The notes: generated by a model from the sequence alone, not told the origin. A stretch of DNA of 64,000 nucleotides from Desulforhabdus sp. TSK (GCF_022836495.1 NZ_BQXM01000001.1:62001-126000); one strand, 5' to 3'; positions 52,554 to 62,345 are shown, counted from the first letter of the stretch. Program-made: numbers and translations.

Positions 52554-53720
52554 ATGAAAATTCACGAGTACCAGGCGAAAGAGTTGTTTCAGAAATACGG
52601 AATCCCGACTCCTCGCGGAAAGGCCGCTTTCAGCGTGGAAGAGGCGAAAGCTGTCGCCGCTGAATTGGGTGCATTTCCGGTGGTTGTGAAAGCCCAGATT
52701 CATGCCGGCGGGCGTGGGAAGGGCGGCGGTGTGAAGCTGGCCAGGTCCGCAGTCGAAGTGGATCAAATTGCAGGCCAGATCCTGGGCATGACACTGGTGA
52801 CCCACCAGACCGGCCCCGAAGGCAGAGAGGTGAAGAAGCTCCTGGTGGAAGAAGGCCTTCCCATTGAAAAAGAGCTCTACCTGAGCATGCTTCCCGATCG
52901 CGGCTCGGCCAAGAATGTCATCATGGCCAGTGAAGCCGGAGGTATGGACATCGAGGAGGTTGCCGCCAAGACCCCTGAAAAGCTCATCAAAATCTATGTG
53001 GATCCGCTCCTCGGCCTCCAGGGCTATCAGGCGCGTCAAGTGGCTTACGGCCTCAATATGGAACCGGAAGTCGTCAAGGCTTTCCTTCCCATGCTGACCA
53101 AGCTTTACAAGATGTTTGTGGATTACGACTGTTCCCTCCTGGAAATCAATCCGCTCATCATCACGAGCGACAAGCGGGTCATCGCCCTCGATGCCAAAGT
53201 GAACTTCGATGACAACGCCCTTTTCCGCCACAAGGATGTTCAGGCTTACCGCGATCTGGATGAAGAAGACCCTTTCGAAATCGAAGCGTCCAAGTACAAC
53301 CTCAATTACATCAAGCTTCCCGGTGGTAACATCGGCAACATGGTGAATGGAGCCGGTCTCGCCATGGCCACCATGGACGTCATCCAGCTTGCCGGCGCGA
53401 GTCCCGCCAACTTCCTGGACGTCGGGGGCGGAGCCAGCGCCGAGCAGGTGGAGAACGGTTTTCGCATCATTCTGGGTGATCCCAACGTGAAGGGTGTCCT
53501 CATCAACATTTTCGGCGGCATCCTCCGCTGCGACATTCTTGCGGAGGGAGTCGTGCAGGCCGCCAAAAAGGTGGAGATCAAGGTTCCCATCATTGTGCGC
53601 ATGGAAGGGACGAACGTTGAAAAGGGTCGTCAAATTCTCAATGAATCCGGACTGAAGATCACAGTGGCAACTGACCTGGCTGATGCCGCCCAAAAAGTTG
53701 CAGCGGTAGCGAAAGCATAG
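52554..53720 (+). CDS. sucC: Succinyl-CoA synthetase beta subunit
   Basis: 388-aa ATP-grasp subunit forming succinate, ATP and CoA from succinyl-CoA, or the reverse. [22 protein letters not shown], the nucleotide loop [24 protein letters not shown] and the CoA/phosphate-shuttle segment [13 protein letters not shown] with [11 protein letters not shown] are recognisable. GTGAGGAT precedes the ATG at 52554. sucD follows 11 bases later. In sulfate reducers and syntrophs the enzyme is used in propionate and acetate metabolism. Confidence 0.96.
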   Translation: MKIHEYQAKELFQKYGIPTPRGKAAFSVEEAKAVAAELGAFPVVVKAQIHAGGRGKGGGVKLARSAVEVDQIAGQILGMTLVTHQTGPEGREVKKLLVEEGLPIEKELYLSMLPDRGSAKNVIMASEAGGMDIEEVAAKTPEKLIKIYVDPLLGLQGYQARQVAYGLNMEPEVVKAFLPMLTKLYKMFVDYDCSLLEINPLIITSDKRVIALDAKVNFDDNALFRHKDVQAYRDLDEEDPFEIEASKYNLNYIKLPGGNIGNMVNGAGLAMATMDVIQLAGASPANFLDVGGGASAEQVENGFRIILGDPNVKGVLINIFGGILRCDILAEGVVQAAKKVEIKVPIIVRMEGTNVEKGRQILNESGLKITVATDLADAAQKVAAVAKA

Positions 53721-53731
53721 AAGGAGACATC

Positions 53732-54610
53732 ATGAGCGTTTGGGTGGATGAAAATACGAGGTTGCTGGTTCAAGGCATTACCGGCCGCGAAGGGCAGTTC
53801 CATACCCTCCAGTGCAAAGCGTATGGTACCCAGGTGGTGGCAGGCGTTACCCCGGGCAAGGGGGGGCAGTCGGTGGAAGGGATCCCCGTCTACAACACCG
53901 TGGCCAATGCCGTGAAAGACGCGCAGGCCAACGCCGCCATGATTTTTGTGCCGCCGGCCTTCTGTGCGGACGCCATTCTGGAAGCCATCGATGCCGAAGT
54001 TCCCCTCATTGTGGCCATCACCGAGGGCATTCCCGTCATGGACATGATGAAGGTAAAGAATTACCTGAGAGGCTCCGGGAGCCGACTCATCGGCCCCAAC
54101 TGTCCCGGCATCATCAGCCCCGGCAAATGCAAGATCGGCATCATGCCCGCCCCCATTCACAAACCCGGCCCCGTTGGGATCGTTTCCCGCTCCGGCACCC
54201 TGACCTACGAAGCCGTGCACCAGATCATGCGCTTCGGCATCGGCCAGAGCACCTGCATCGGCATCGGTGGGGACCCTGTGAATGGTACGAATTTCATCGA
54301 CTGCCTCACTGCCTTTCAGGCCGACCCCGAAACCAAAGCCATTATCATGGTGGGTGAAATCGGTGGGTCCGCGGAAGAAGAGGCGGCTGAATTCATCCAA
54401 AAGAATGTCACCAAGCCCGTTGTCGGCTTCATCGCCGGGGCCACCGCACCGCCGGGACGGCGCATGGGTCACGCCGGCGCCATCATCAGCGGTTCGAGCG
54501 GTACGGCACAGGGGAAAATGAAGGCCATGCGGGATGCCGGCATCACGGTCGTGGAAAACCTGGGGATGCTGGGTGAAGTGGCCAGAGAGGCTTTTCAGAA
54601 AGTTCTGTGA
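53732..54610 (+). CDS. sucD: Succinyl-CoA synthetase alpha subunit
   Basis: 292 aa, the CoA-binding subunit carrying the phosphohistidine, H248 in [10 protein letters not shown]. CoA-site [19 protein letters not shown] and the power helix [11 protein letters not shown] are typical. AGGAGA precedes the ATG. The last 16 bases overlap the end of the convergent ModE-like gene. Confidence 0.96.
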   Translation: MSVWVDENTRLLVQGITGREGQFHTLQCKAYGTQVVAGVTPGKGGQSVEGIPVYNTVANAVKDAQANAAMIFVPPAFCADAILEAIDAEVPLIVAITEGIPVMDMMKVKNYLRGSGSRLIGPNCPGIISPGKCKIGIMPAPIHKPGPVGIVSRSGTLTYEAVHQIMRFGIGQSTCIGIGGDPVNGTNFIDCLTAFQADPETKAIIMVGEIGGSAEEEAAEFIQKNVTKPVVGFIAGATAPPGRRMGHAGAIISGSSGTAQGKMKAMRDAGITVVENLGMLGEVAREAFQKVL

Positions 54611-54981
54611 TTCAGCTTTTCCACGAAAATATCCTGAAACAGGCTGTCCGCAGATGTTTCCGTCAGTGTTTGAAGCTGCCGGAAACGTTCCACAAGCGCC
54701 TTGCCCAGGGGGGTGAGCTCTGATCCGCCCCCCCGGGCCCCTCCCTCGCGCCGGGCGACAAGAGGCTGTCCAAGACGCTCTTCCGTGGCCTTGATTTTTC
54801 CCCATACCGCCCGGTAACTCATGTTGAGCTCTTTGGCCGCACCGAGAATGGAGCCGTGGTCCGCGACGGCATTCAGAATGCGCAGACGCCCCGATCCAAA
54901 AACCACTTCGCCGTTTTCGTCCTCAATCCATATTTTGGATTTGATCGCCAGTTTCTTGAACCCGGGTTTGGTAGTTGCCAC
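54595..54981 (-). CDS. ModE-like winged-helix regulator (no molybdate domain)
   Basis: About 128 aa: a single LysR-type/ModE N-terminal winged helix, [48 protein letters not shown], then [16 protein letters not shown]. It has no C-terminal TOBE (molybdate) domains, so it is the short ModE form whose effector is unknown. GTG at 54981 with AAGGA 8 bases upstream is preferred; upstream starts (55020, 55074) lack a ribosome site. The molybdopterin gene moeA lies just upstream in the opposite direction, supporting a molybdenum-related role. Confidence 0.85.
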   Translation of the reverse strand: MATTKPGFKKLAIKSKIWIEDENGEVVFGSGRLRILNAVADHGSILGAAKELNMSYRAVWGKIKATEERLGQPLVARREGGARGGGSELTPLGKALVERFRQLQTLTETSADSLFQDIFVEKLNHRTF

Positions 54982-55285
54982 TGAAGGAATCCTTATGTTG
55001 AGTGTTTTGGGAAGGGTCATGGACCGTGTCTTTTGGGGCGTACCCGTTTCAGAAGCCCGAATCGAGAGCTGCACTCCGAGCAGCCTTGCGCATGAGAAAC
55101 GGACGTCTTTATCTTCTCATAAAGCGTTATAAAGGGTCAATCTCTTGCTTTTTTCAAGGCTGACTTCCTGGTGGGGATTTTTCCGCCCGATTTGGGCTCG
55201 GCCGATGGTATAAACGACTTGCAAGCGGGGTCCCCCCTGGATGATCCTCTTTGAAGCGACTGCAATCCAAAGCCAAGGAAAAGAA

Positions 55286-56548
55286 ATGCCCCTGTTCCTG
55301 AAAGTCAAAACCGCCGAAGAAGTCTTTGAGATTCTAAGAGAAATCAAGCCATTGGATATCGAAACGCTCCCCCTGGAAAAAGCTCGTGGGCGGAGCCTCG
55401 CTGCGCCGGTTTTCGCCCCGGAACCGGTTCCCCATTTTGCACGGGCGACCATGGATGGTTACGCTGTGCGAGCCCGGGATACCTTCGGGGCTTCGGAGTC
55501 CCTCCCGGCATTTTTGGAAACGGCAGAGTCGGTTTCCATGGGCGATCACGTGTCCTGGCGATTGGAAGGAGGAAAAGCCATCGCCATTCCGACAGGAGGA
55601 ATGCTGCCCGAGGGCGCCGACGCCGTCGTCATGGTGGAATACACTATTCCCCTGGACGACAGGACCATCGAAGTGACACGTCCCGTCGCACCTGGTGACA
55701 ATGTGCTGAGGGAGGGGGAGGACATTCCCCTGGGAGAAGAGCTTTTTCGAGCCGGCTGGCCCTTGAGGCCTCAGGACATGGGAGTTCTCGCCGCTCTGGG
55801 AATAAAAGACGTCTCGGTGATTCGCCGTCCCAAGGTCGCGGTGCTCTCCACCGGGGACGAGATTGTGCCCGTTTCCACTCAATCAGTACCCCCTGGTAAA
55901 ATCAGGGATATCAACACTTACTCCCTGGCGGCCCAGATGGAGGAGACCGGTGCTGAAATCGGACAAACCCGTTGGGTGCAGGACGATCTGGGGGCCCTCA
56001 TCGAAGCCTGCCGCGAAGCCCTCGCCACTCATGACGTTCTGGTCCTGTCAGGAGGAAGCTCGGTGGGGGTTCGAGATTTTACCGTCCGCATCCTGGATGC
56101 TTTTCCCGAAGCAGAGCTCCTGGTCCATGGGGTAGCCATACGCCCGGGGAAGCCCACCATTCTCGCCCGCATCGGTAAGAAGCTCTTCTGGGGACTGCCC
56201 GGCCAGCCCGTATCGGCCATGATGATCTGCAAAATCTTTGTCCTGCCTTCATTGCTGTACCTGCAGGGATATTGCCCGGACCTGCCGAGCACTCTTCAGG
56301 TGGAAAACGCGTGCCGGGCGGTTTTGAATCGCCAGGTGCCATCCGTACACGGCCGAATCGATTATGTTCCTGTTGTTCTATCCAGGGGAGCGGAGGGGAT
56401 CCAGGCGACGCCCGTCTTCGGTAAATCAGCCATGATCAGCATCCTGGCCCGTTCGGATGGCTACATCATCATCCCTGAGCATGTGGAAGGACTGGACCAG
56501 GGAACGGAAGTGACCGTCCACTTCTTTTCCTGTGGGCGAAGTGTGTGA
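55286..56548 (+). CDS. moeA: Molybdopterin molybdenumtransferase
   Basis: 420 aa, inserts molybdenum into adenylylated molybdopterin. Opening FLKVKTAEEVFEILREIKPL, the substrate loop TMDGYAVRA, IPTGGMLPEGADAVVMVEY, the MogA-like VLSTGDEIVP, LSGGSSVGVRDF and WGLPGQPVSAM all match. AAGGAAAAGAA precedes the ATG at 55286; an in-frame ATG at 55241 is less likely. It supplies cofactor for formate dehydrogenase-type enzymes not in the window. Confidence 0.95.
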   Translation: MPLFLKVKTAEEVFEILREIKPLDIETLPLEKARGRSLAAPVFAPEPVPHFARATMDGYAVRARDTFGASESLPAFLETAESVSMGDHVSWRLEGGKAIAIPTGGMLPEGADAVVMVEYTIPLDDRTIEVTRPVAPGDNVLREGEDIPLGEELFRAGWPLRPQDMGVLAALGIKDVSVIRRPKVAVLSTGDEIVPVSTQSVPPGKIRDINTYSLAAQMEETGAEIGQTRWVQDDLGALIEACREALATHDVLVLSGGSSVGVRDFTVRILDAFPEAELLVHGVAIRPGKPTILARIGKKLFWGLPGQPVSAMMICKIFVLPSLLYLQGYCPDLPSTLQVENACRAVLNRQVPSVHGRIDYVPVVLSRGAEGIQATPVFGKSAMISILARSDGYIIIPEHVEGLDQGTEVTVHFFSCGRSV

Positions 56549-56593
56549 GGGCGGCGAGGGGATGATCCCAGCGGGATGTCTCCGGTAAAGGCA

Positions 56594-57211
56594 TTACAAT
56601 CGGACAATTCCTTCTGCCGGAGGAGAGATGGGCTCCACGTCCTCCACGTTGAGCTCCACGCTCACGGACTTCTGAATCAAATCTATGCTCACCACCAGCC
56701 TGCCCTTCCTGGGGTTCTGCCGCATCAACAGGCCGACGCACCCCCTGAGAGGTCCGCGAAGGACGCGCACCCAATCGCCGTCTTTGAGGTACGGGTGCAG
56801 GTCCAGGGTCTCCCTGGAGCCCAGCATGGTCTGCAAATTTTCGATCTGGTAATTGGGAATGGGGAGGGCCCCTTCGGAATTCCTGAGAATGTTCAAAGCC
56901 CCGGGAGTCTTGAGGATGTGCATGTTGGTGTAGTTGTCGAGGACCGCGTGCACAAACACATAGCCGGGAAAAAGAGGGGTATGGATTTTCTTGCGCCGGT
57001 CCTGCCTCCTGCTCCAGGATTCCATGAGGGGCAGAAAGGCTTCGATGGATTTTTGCTCCAGGCGCCTGGACACTTCTTTTTCATGGTTGACCTGTACATA
57101 GAGAGCGAACCATGACGGCTCATCGCCCGTTAGCGCGGGGTATATGATCGGGCCTTCGTGAGGGGCCGCCGGTGAAGCTTCAAGCTGTGAGCTTCGTTTT
57201 GTCTCGGTCAT
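56594..57211 (-). CDS. NusG paralogue (UpxY/RfaH-type antiterminator)
   Basis: About 205 aa. An NGN domain, SWFALYVQVNHEKEVSRRLEQKSIEAFLPLMESWSRRQDRRKKIHTPLFPGYVFV, is followed by a KOW-like C-terminus with GDWVRVLRGPLRGCVG. The long basic insertion WSRRQDRRKK and the 26-residue N-terminal extension separate it from housekeeping NusG, and the usual secE/rplK neighbours are absent. Such paralogues bind elongating polymerase at ops-like sites. The ATG at 57211 follows AAAGG; the TTG at 57235 overlaps the preceding stop. Confidence 0.85.
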   Translation of the reverse strand: MTETKRSSQLEASPAAPHEGPIIYPALTGDEPSWFALYVQVNHEKEVSRRLEQKSIEAFLPLMESWSRRQDRRKKIHTPLFPGYVFVHAVLDNYTNMHILKTPGALNILRNSEGALPIPNYQIENLQTMLGSRETLDLHPYLKDGDWVRVLRGPLRGCVGLLMRQNPRKGRLVVSIDLIQKSVSVELNVEDVEPISPPAEGIVRL

Positions 57212-57231
57212 TGCATTGCCTTTCGAAGCCG

Positions 57232-58002
57232 TCAAAAGCTGTACGATTCACCATCGTCGGGCACCAATACGCGATGAGTCATCCCCTTTTCCCTCAGGAA
57301 CTCCCGCAGATCCTTTCTTGACAGTGTGGAGTGGTTCAGAGCTTCCATGTGGCTGGCAATGATCGTGGCATGGGGAGCGGCTCGATACACCTCGTAGACA
57401 TCCTCCTTGCCCATGATGATCGGTTCATCGGGGAGGACTTTGGCGTCGCCGCTGTTGAGGACGATGATGTCGGGCTTGTATTGCTTCAGGTTGTCTGCGA
57501 CCCCCTCATACCAGACGGTATCCCCGGCAAGATAGAGGGTTTTTTCTTCGGGATGTTGAAAGACAACGCCGCACACTTCTCCCAGTATCTCTCCGAAGTC
57601 TTGCAGCACTTTCCCTCGTCCATGCTGACCGGTGGTTTTGATGAGCGTGATGCCGTCAAAAACCGTACGGTCTTCAAGGACTCGGATGTTGCGAAATCCT
57701 GCCGCCTGCATTGCTCCTGCGTCCTTCTTGTTTTGCACAAACAGCATGATGTCCTTGGGCAGTAATGTCTTGGCGGCGTCGTCCCAGTGGTCCGGATGAA
57801 TGTGGGTGACAATGACTGCATCCACATCGAGAATCTCGTCTAAGGAGACAGGCAAGCCGACGGTGGGATTGGATTGCTGACTGTTCACCGTACCCGCAAA
57901 CCCTGGGTATGCACCCTTTCCTGCCAGCATGGGGTCCACCAGGAATTTTTTCCCTGCATAGGCAATACGAACTGTTGCATTTCGTATTTGATTGAATTTC
58001 AT
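57232..58002 (-). CDS. Metallo-beta-lactamase-fold hydrolase (UlaG/YtkL-like)
   Basis: 256 aa. Starts KFNQIRNATVRIAYAGKKFLVDPML, typical of the group that includes UlaG; metal motif THIHPDHWDD (HxHxDH) near residue 72; DTVWYEG and SHMEALNH supply later ligands. Substrate unknown. GAGGAGATCATC precedes the ATG. It lies upstream of the NusG paralogue on the same strand and touches its start, so they are likely cotranscribed. Confidence 0.85.
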   Translation of the reverse strand: MKFNQIRNATVRIAYAGKKFLVDPMLAGKGAYPGFAGTVNSQQSNPTVGLPVSLDEILDVDAVIVTHIHPDHWDDAAKTLLPKDIMLFVQNKKDAGAMQAAGFRNIRVLEDRTVFDGITLIKTTGQHGRGKVLQDFGEILGEVCGVVFQHPEEKTLYLAGDTVWYEGVADNLKQYKPDIIVLNSGDAKVLPDEPIIMGKEDVYEVYRAAPHATIIASHMEALNHSTLSRKDLREFLREKGMTHRVLVPDDGESYSF

Positions 58003-58175
58003 GATGATCTCCTCGGTGTGGTCGATTCAAAGCCGTCGGGCATTCCTGTCACTTGGGGGTAAGATGTTTTTGTTTACCATGCGGAATGGAAACATATCAA
58101 GAGCTTGTGAGCCCTTCAGGTTCAACGCGGGCCCTCCAGTGAACGGAGGGCACAGGCGATGAGGCACCAAAGGCT

Positions 58176-61151
58176 TCACCTTCGAGAGCGCTTTTCCTCG
58201 AGGATGGCTTCGAGCTTCCAGGGGGTTTGAATCCGGAGCAACTGGCCGTTACGGTTGCTGTAAAGGAGGTATCCCTTGTCGAGGGCATGGAGGAAAAGGT
58301 CCCGGGTGAGGGTGACGTCCGACTTACAGTATTCGATGAGGGGCTCCCACTGGCCCTGGCGGAACCAGTTCACCGCCTGGATTCCGTCGGCGGACTTGTT
58401 GGCTCCCAAAGTCTTTTCGGCCAGGTGGTCAAGGCTGAGGCGAAAGCCCAGCCCCTGGTAAATCTCCTGGAGGAGATCGAAGGTGGGGAGTTTGCGGAAA
58501 TTGAAGGGGGAATAGGCCTTGAGGACCTCGTAATCGAACCGTTCGATATTGAACCCCACCACGAGGTCCAGCCGCCGGAGGTCTTCCACGAGAGACGCCA
58601 CCTCCTCCTCCCGGTACACCTTGAAGCTGTCGGATGAGGCGTCGTAGAGAACCGCCACGGAAACCCGCATGAGATGCTTGTTCTGCCATCCCCCCACTTC
58701 ATTGGCGAGGCGCTGCGTCTCCAGGTCGAAATACCCGATGCGCCATCGGGGGGCAGCATTCGCGGCGGCCAGAATTTCCGGTATGGGCTCGTCGGGTTCC
58801 GTGAGGGAGGCATCGGTAGTCTGCAGGGGGTTCCATTCCCCAAGAAGAAACTTCAGGACAGCCAGGGCTGCCTGCTTGTCCAGAGGCTTGTTTCCCGACC
58901 CGCACTTGGGGGAATGGATGCAGCCGGGGCATCCGTCGGTGCAGGAGCAGGAGGCGATGAGCTCCCGGGTCTTTTCCAGGAGCGGGGAGATGATTTCGTA
59001 ACCCTTGGCCGCCAGACCGATTCCCCCGGGGTAGCCATCGTAGATGAAGATGGCCCCTTTGCCCACCTGGGGATGCTGTGGGCAGGAAATGCCGCCGATA
59101 TCGTTTCTGTCGCACAGGGCGAAGAGGGGGAACATGCTGATGGCGGCATGCTCCACGGCGTGAATGCCCCCCATGAAATGAAGCCCCTCGTCATGAAGGC
59201 GCTTGGCCAGCACGGATTCGATTTCTATCCAGAAGCCGACGGTTTCAAAGGTCTGGGGCGGGATCTCCAGGGGGTTCGTTCCCAATAGCTCCTGGGTGAA
59301 AAGGCGCCGCTTTTCATAGGCCAGGATGTGCTCCGTGACCCTAAGCCTTCCCATGCGAATGATGAAGTTGCCGACGGGCTTGGAGGCCAGCACTTCGAGG
59401 ATTTCCGTTTCCTTCTCGGATTTGACCTTCGTGTAGTAAGGCGCCGTGCTGGGAGTCACATGAACGACATGGTTGGCGAGATCCAGTTGCTCCACGTGAT
59501 AGGTTTCGCCGTGGTGGAGATAAATGGCGCCGGGGTGGCATTCCTTGAGAGCCCTCAGCCCTTCACTCCTTCCCAGCGGCCTTTTCTCGTCCTGCTGCGA
59601 AGCGGTGAAGATGGCATAGGACTGGCCCACCGAGCGGATATCCACGTGCCGGTGAGGCCTGGAAGCGGCCGAGATCCACGCTTCGCCTCCGGCAGTCTGC
59701 AGGAGCTTTCCCTCGCGTGTCAGCCGATCCAGAACGTTTCGAAAGGGACCGTCCTGTTTCCGAACCTCGTCCTGGTGGATGGGGAGCTCGGCGGCGGCGC
59801 AGGGCAGGTGTGATTTCAGGATTTCTTCGTTGGAGGGGTCCGTGACGGCGATTTCATACTGGCTGTCCAGAAATTCCCGGGGATGCTGCGCGATGTAGTG
59901 GTCCAGGGCATCCGGCTGGGGAAGGAGGATGATGGCCGATTCCCGTCCGCTGCGCCCCACGCGTCCCCCTCGTTGCCAGGTGGTCATGACCGTGCCGGGA
60001 TAACCCACCAGGATGCAAAGATCCAGGCCTCCGATATCGATCCCCAGCTCCAGTGCGCTGGTGGAAATCACCGCCGCCAGATCGCCTCCCGCCAGCTTCT
60101 GTTCAATGGACCGACGCTCTTCCGGGAGGAAGCCCGCCCGGTAAGAGCTCACCTTCCGTGCCAGCCGCGGATCCATGCGCAGAACGCTCATGTGCACCAG
60201 TTCCGTCAGTTTGCGCGATTGCGTGAAGGCAATGGTCTTGAGTCCTGCCGCCGCAGCCTGGGCGATGAGGCGTGCCGCGGCCCCCGAAGCGTGGCCGGTC
60301 GCTCCGTCCTCGGACTCCATGAAAATGAAATTGCGTTTGGCCTGGGGAGCTCCATGCTCCTGAACCACCGTGACACCGGGCTGCTCCGGCCCCAGCAGCA
60401 GCTCCGCCAGCTCCCGGGGATTGGCGATGGTGGCCGACAAGAGCACGAACTGAGGATCGCTCCCGTAAAAACGGCAGATCCTCTGGAGGCGCCGCAGGAT
60501 CTGCCCCACGTGGCTTCCGAAAATGCCCCGGTAGATGTGCATTTCATCGATGACGACATAGCGCAGGCTTTTCCAGAAGGTTTCCCATTTCCCGTGAAAA
60601 GGGAGGAGCGCGTAATGGAGCATGTCCGGGTTGGTCAGGAGAACATGGGGCGGCTCCTGCCGGATCTTTCCCCTGCGGTAGGGGGTGGTGTCGCCGTCGT
60701 AGATGCCTGCCTGCAAAGCTTTCCCATCCCGCCGGGCGTTGAGCAGATGGAAAAACGTGTCCAGGGTCTCCAGCTGGTCACGACTGAGGGCCTTGATGGG
60801 AAAGAGATACAGGGCGCGCCGGGTCGGGTCGTCGAGGAGGGCTTCCGCCACGGCCAGGTTGTAAATAAGAGACTTTCCACTGGAGGTGGGGGTCGCCACC
60901 ACGACATTTTCCCCGGCGCGGATGTGATCCAGGGCATGGGCCTGGTGGGAATAGAGGCGGGGGATACCCATCTGCGTCAGTACGTCCTGGAGCACGGAGG
61001 GAAGGGGGGATCCCAAAGCTCCATAGCTGGGGGGGTGCGGCGGAAGGACTTCATGATGCGTGACCTTGAAATCCCGCCATTTCTGATTCAACAGGGCATG
61101 GATGAATCGTTGTATCACCTGGATGGATCCTTCTTCTTCAGAACCTGCCAC
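58176..61151 (-). CDS. Fused DEAD/DEAH helicase-exonuclease (MrfA-MrfB type)
   Basis: 991 aa. Residues 1-780 form an MrfA/YprA helicase: ATPTSSGKS (Walker A, near 90), VVIDEMH (DEMH box), TSALELGIDIG, RVGRSGRES (motif VI) and the DUF1998-type zinc cluster CSCTDGCPGCIHSPKCG near 740. From about 805 a DnaQ-like exonuclease follows: D809 and E811 in YFDLET, FNIERFD with D873, and YCKSDV with Y941 and D945. This equals MrfB/YprB of Bacillus, where helicase and exonuclease are separate and repair mitomycin C damage. Here they are joined. Start GTG at 61151 is the first good codon; no ribosome site is evident. Confidence 0.88.
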   Translation of the reverse strand: MAGSEEEGSIQVIQRFIHALLNQKWRDFKVTHHEVLPPHPPSYGALGSPLPSVLQDVLTQMGIPRLYSHQAHALDHIRAGENVVVATPTSSGKSLIYNLAVAEALLDDPTRRALYLFPIKALSRDQLETLDTFFHLLNARRDGKALQAGIYDGDTTPYRRGKIRQEPPHVLLTNPDMLHYALLPFHGKWETFWKSLRYVVIDEMHIYRGIFGSHVGQILRRLQRICRFYGSDPQFVLLSATIANPRELAELLLGPEQPGVTVVQEHGAPQAKRNFIFMESEDGATGHASGAAARLIAQAAAAGLKTIAFTQSRKLTELVHMSVLRMDPRLARKVSSYRAGFLPEERRSIEQKLAGGDLAAVISTSALELGIDIGGLDLCILVGYPGTVMTTWQRGGRVGRSGRESAIILLPQPDALDHYIAQHPREFLDSQYEIAVTDPSNEEILKSHLPCAAAELPIHQDEVRKQDGPFRNVLDRLTREGKLLQTAGGEAWISAASRPHRHVDIRSVGQSYAIFTASQQDEKRPLGRSEGLRALKECHPGAIYLHHGETYHVEQLDLANHVVHVTPSTAPYYTKVKSEKETEILEVLASKPVGNFIIRMGRLRVTEHILAYEKRRLFTQELLGTNPLEIPPQTFETVGFWIEIESVLAKRLHDEGLHFMGGIHAVEHAAISMFPLFALCDRNDIGGISCPQHPQVGKGAIFIYDGYPGGIGLAAKGYEIISPLLEKTRELIASCSCTDGCPGCIHSPKCGSGNKPLDKQAALAVLKFLLGEWNPLQTTDASLTEPDEPIPEILAAANAAPRWRIGYFDLETQRLANEVGGWQNKHLMRVSVAVLYDASSDSFKVYREEEVASLVEDLRRLDLVVGFNIERFDYEVLKAYSPFNFRKLPTFDLLQEIYQGLGFRLSLDHLAEKTLGANKSADGIQAVNWFRQGQWEPLIEYCKSDVTLTRDLFLHALDKGYLLYSNRNGQLLRIQTPWKLEAILEEKRSRR

Positions 61152-61177
61152 GCAGTTGTTTAACAGCCTGGAAAAAA

Positions 61178-61205
61178 GAGTTAATGATGTGGAGCAGATT
61201 AACTC
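61178..61205. promoter_or_regulatory. 8+8 inverted repeat, possible operator
   Basis: GAGTTAAT (61178-61185) and ATTAACTC (61198-61205) form a perfect inverted repeat with a 12-base spacer, about 27 bases upstream of the helicase-exonuclease start. The size suits a dimeric repressor. No similar copy was noticed elsewhere in the window. Confidence 0.4.
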
Positions 61206-61248
61206 ATCGGGAAGTGCAACGACAAGAGGACCTTAAGAAATCCCCGGA

Positions 61249-61310
61249 GTCGGTAAACCGACGGATGACATTAAAGTCGCCGCCCCGTCAAACCGATTAG
61301 GTATCGGGGC
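61249..61310. other. Three tandem hairpins, possible structured RNA
   Basis: GTCGG-TAAA-CCGAC (61249-61262), GAC-ATTAAA-GTC (61267-61278) and GCCCCG-N17-CGGGGC (61282-61310, with an inner ACC/GGT pair) lie in a row. They are followed by GCCGT-GA-ACGGC near 61360 and then the radical SAM gene. No known riboswitch is recognised; it may be a leader in the plus sense or the helicase 5' region in the minus sense. Confidence 0.35.
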
Positions 61311-61412
61311 TGGAATCCAATGGTGGAAACAAGCTCAGTGGGGAAAGGGAGGGGGACTGCCGTGAACGGCCTCGAACCTTCAGCATTTTTCCCCCACGAA
61401 AAGGAATGAACA

Positions 61413-62345
61413 ATGCCGGCTGCATATCTCGAAGCGCATGGAAACGGACGGTTGGATGAAAGCCTCCGCCGCAGCCTTCAGTGGATGAAGGTTTGCACGT
61501 TGTGCCCGCGGCTCTGCAAGGTGAATCGCCTGGAAAATGAGAAGGGATATTGCCGGACGGGGCGCTACGCCGTCGTGGCGAGCTACGGGCCCCATTTCGG
61601 TGAGGAGAAGCCCCTGGTGGGGAAGAGGGGGTCCGGGACGATCTTCTTCTCCTACTGCAACCTGGGCTGTGTGTTCTGTCAGAACTATGAAATCAGCCAT
61701 GGCGGGGAAGGGCGTGAGGTGGAGCCCGATGAGCTGGCCGATATCATGCTGCAGCTCCAGCAGGGCGGTTGCCACAACATCAACTTCGTGACGCCTACCC
61801 ACGTGATCCCGCAGATCCTCGAAGCCCTCCCCCTGGCCATTCGCAGGGGACTCCATGTCCCACTCGTTTATAACACGGGGGGGTATGATCGGGTTTCCGC
61901 TCTGAAGCTTCTGGATGGCATCGTGGACATCTACATGCCGGATTTCAAGTTCTGGGACCCTCAAGTCTCGGGGAAGCTCAGCGATGCTCCCGACTACCCG
62001 CATCGAGCCCGTGAAGCCCTGCGTGAAATGCATCGACAGGTGGGCGATCTCCGGATGGATGCCGGCGGGATTGCCGAGAAGGGACTGCTCGTGCGCCACC
62101 TCGTCATGCCTGGGGGACTGGCCGGAACGGAAGGGGTCCTGCATTTCATCGCGGAGGAAATTTCCCGGAGCACTTACGTGAACATCATGAGCCAGTATCA
62201 TCCCTGCGGGGAGGCTGTGGGAAGCTCCCTCATCGGCAGAACGATCACATCCCGGGAATTTGACGACGCCCTGCGGGTGGCTGAGCGCGAGGGGCTCACA
62301 CGGCTGGACGAGCGGCACAAGCACTGGCTGACCTTCGAACTTTGA
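61413..62345 (+). CDS. PflX-like radical SAM protein
   Basis: 310 aa, of the PflA-related, uncharacterised group (COG1313, PflX). Radical SAM cluster CNLGCVFC with C82, C86 and C89. A second cysteine group lies before it (C28, C31, C35, C47 in CTLCPRLCK ... GYC). YMPDFKFWDP and VNIMSQYHPCGEA are family segments. AAAAGGAATGAACA precedes the ATG. Likely an activating or modifying enzyme of unknown target. Confidence 0.9.
   Translation: MPAAYLEAHGNGRLDESLRRSLQWMKVCTLCPRLCKVNRLENEKGYCRTGRYAVVASYGPHFGEEKPLVGKRGSGTIFFSYCNLGCVFCQNYEISHGGEGREVEPDELADIMLQLQQGGCHNINFVTPTHVIPQILEALPLAIRRGLHVPLVYNTGGYDRVSALKLLDGIVDIYMPDFKFWDPQVSGKLSDAPDYPHRAREALREMHRQVGDLRMDAGGIAEKGLLVRHLVMPGGLAGTEGVLHFIAEEISRSTYVNIMSQYHPCGEAVGSSLIGRTITSREFDDALRVAEREGLTRLDERHKHWLTFEL

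Noticed and set aside
59883-61163. 426-codon open frame opposite the helicase
   Set aside because: Shadow frame without motifs; the minus strand carries all helicase motifs.
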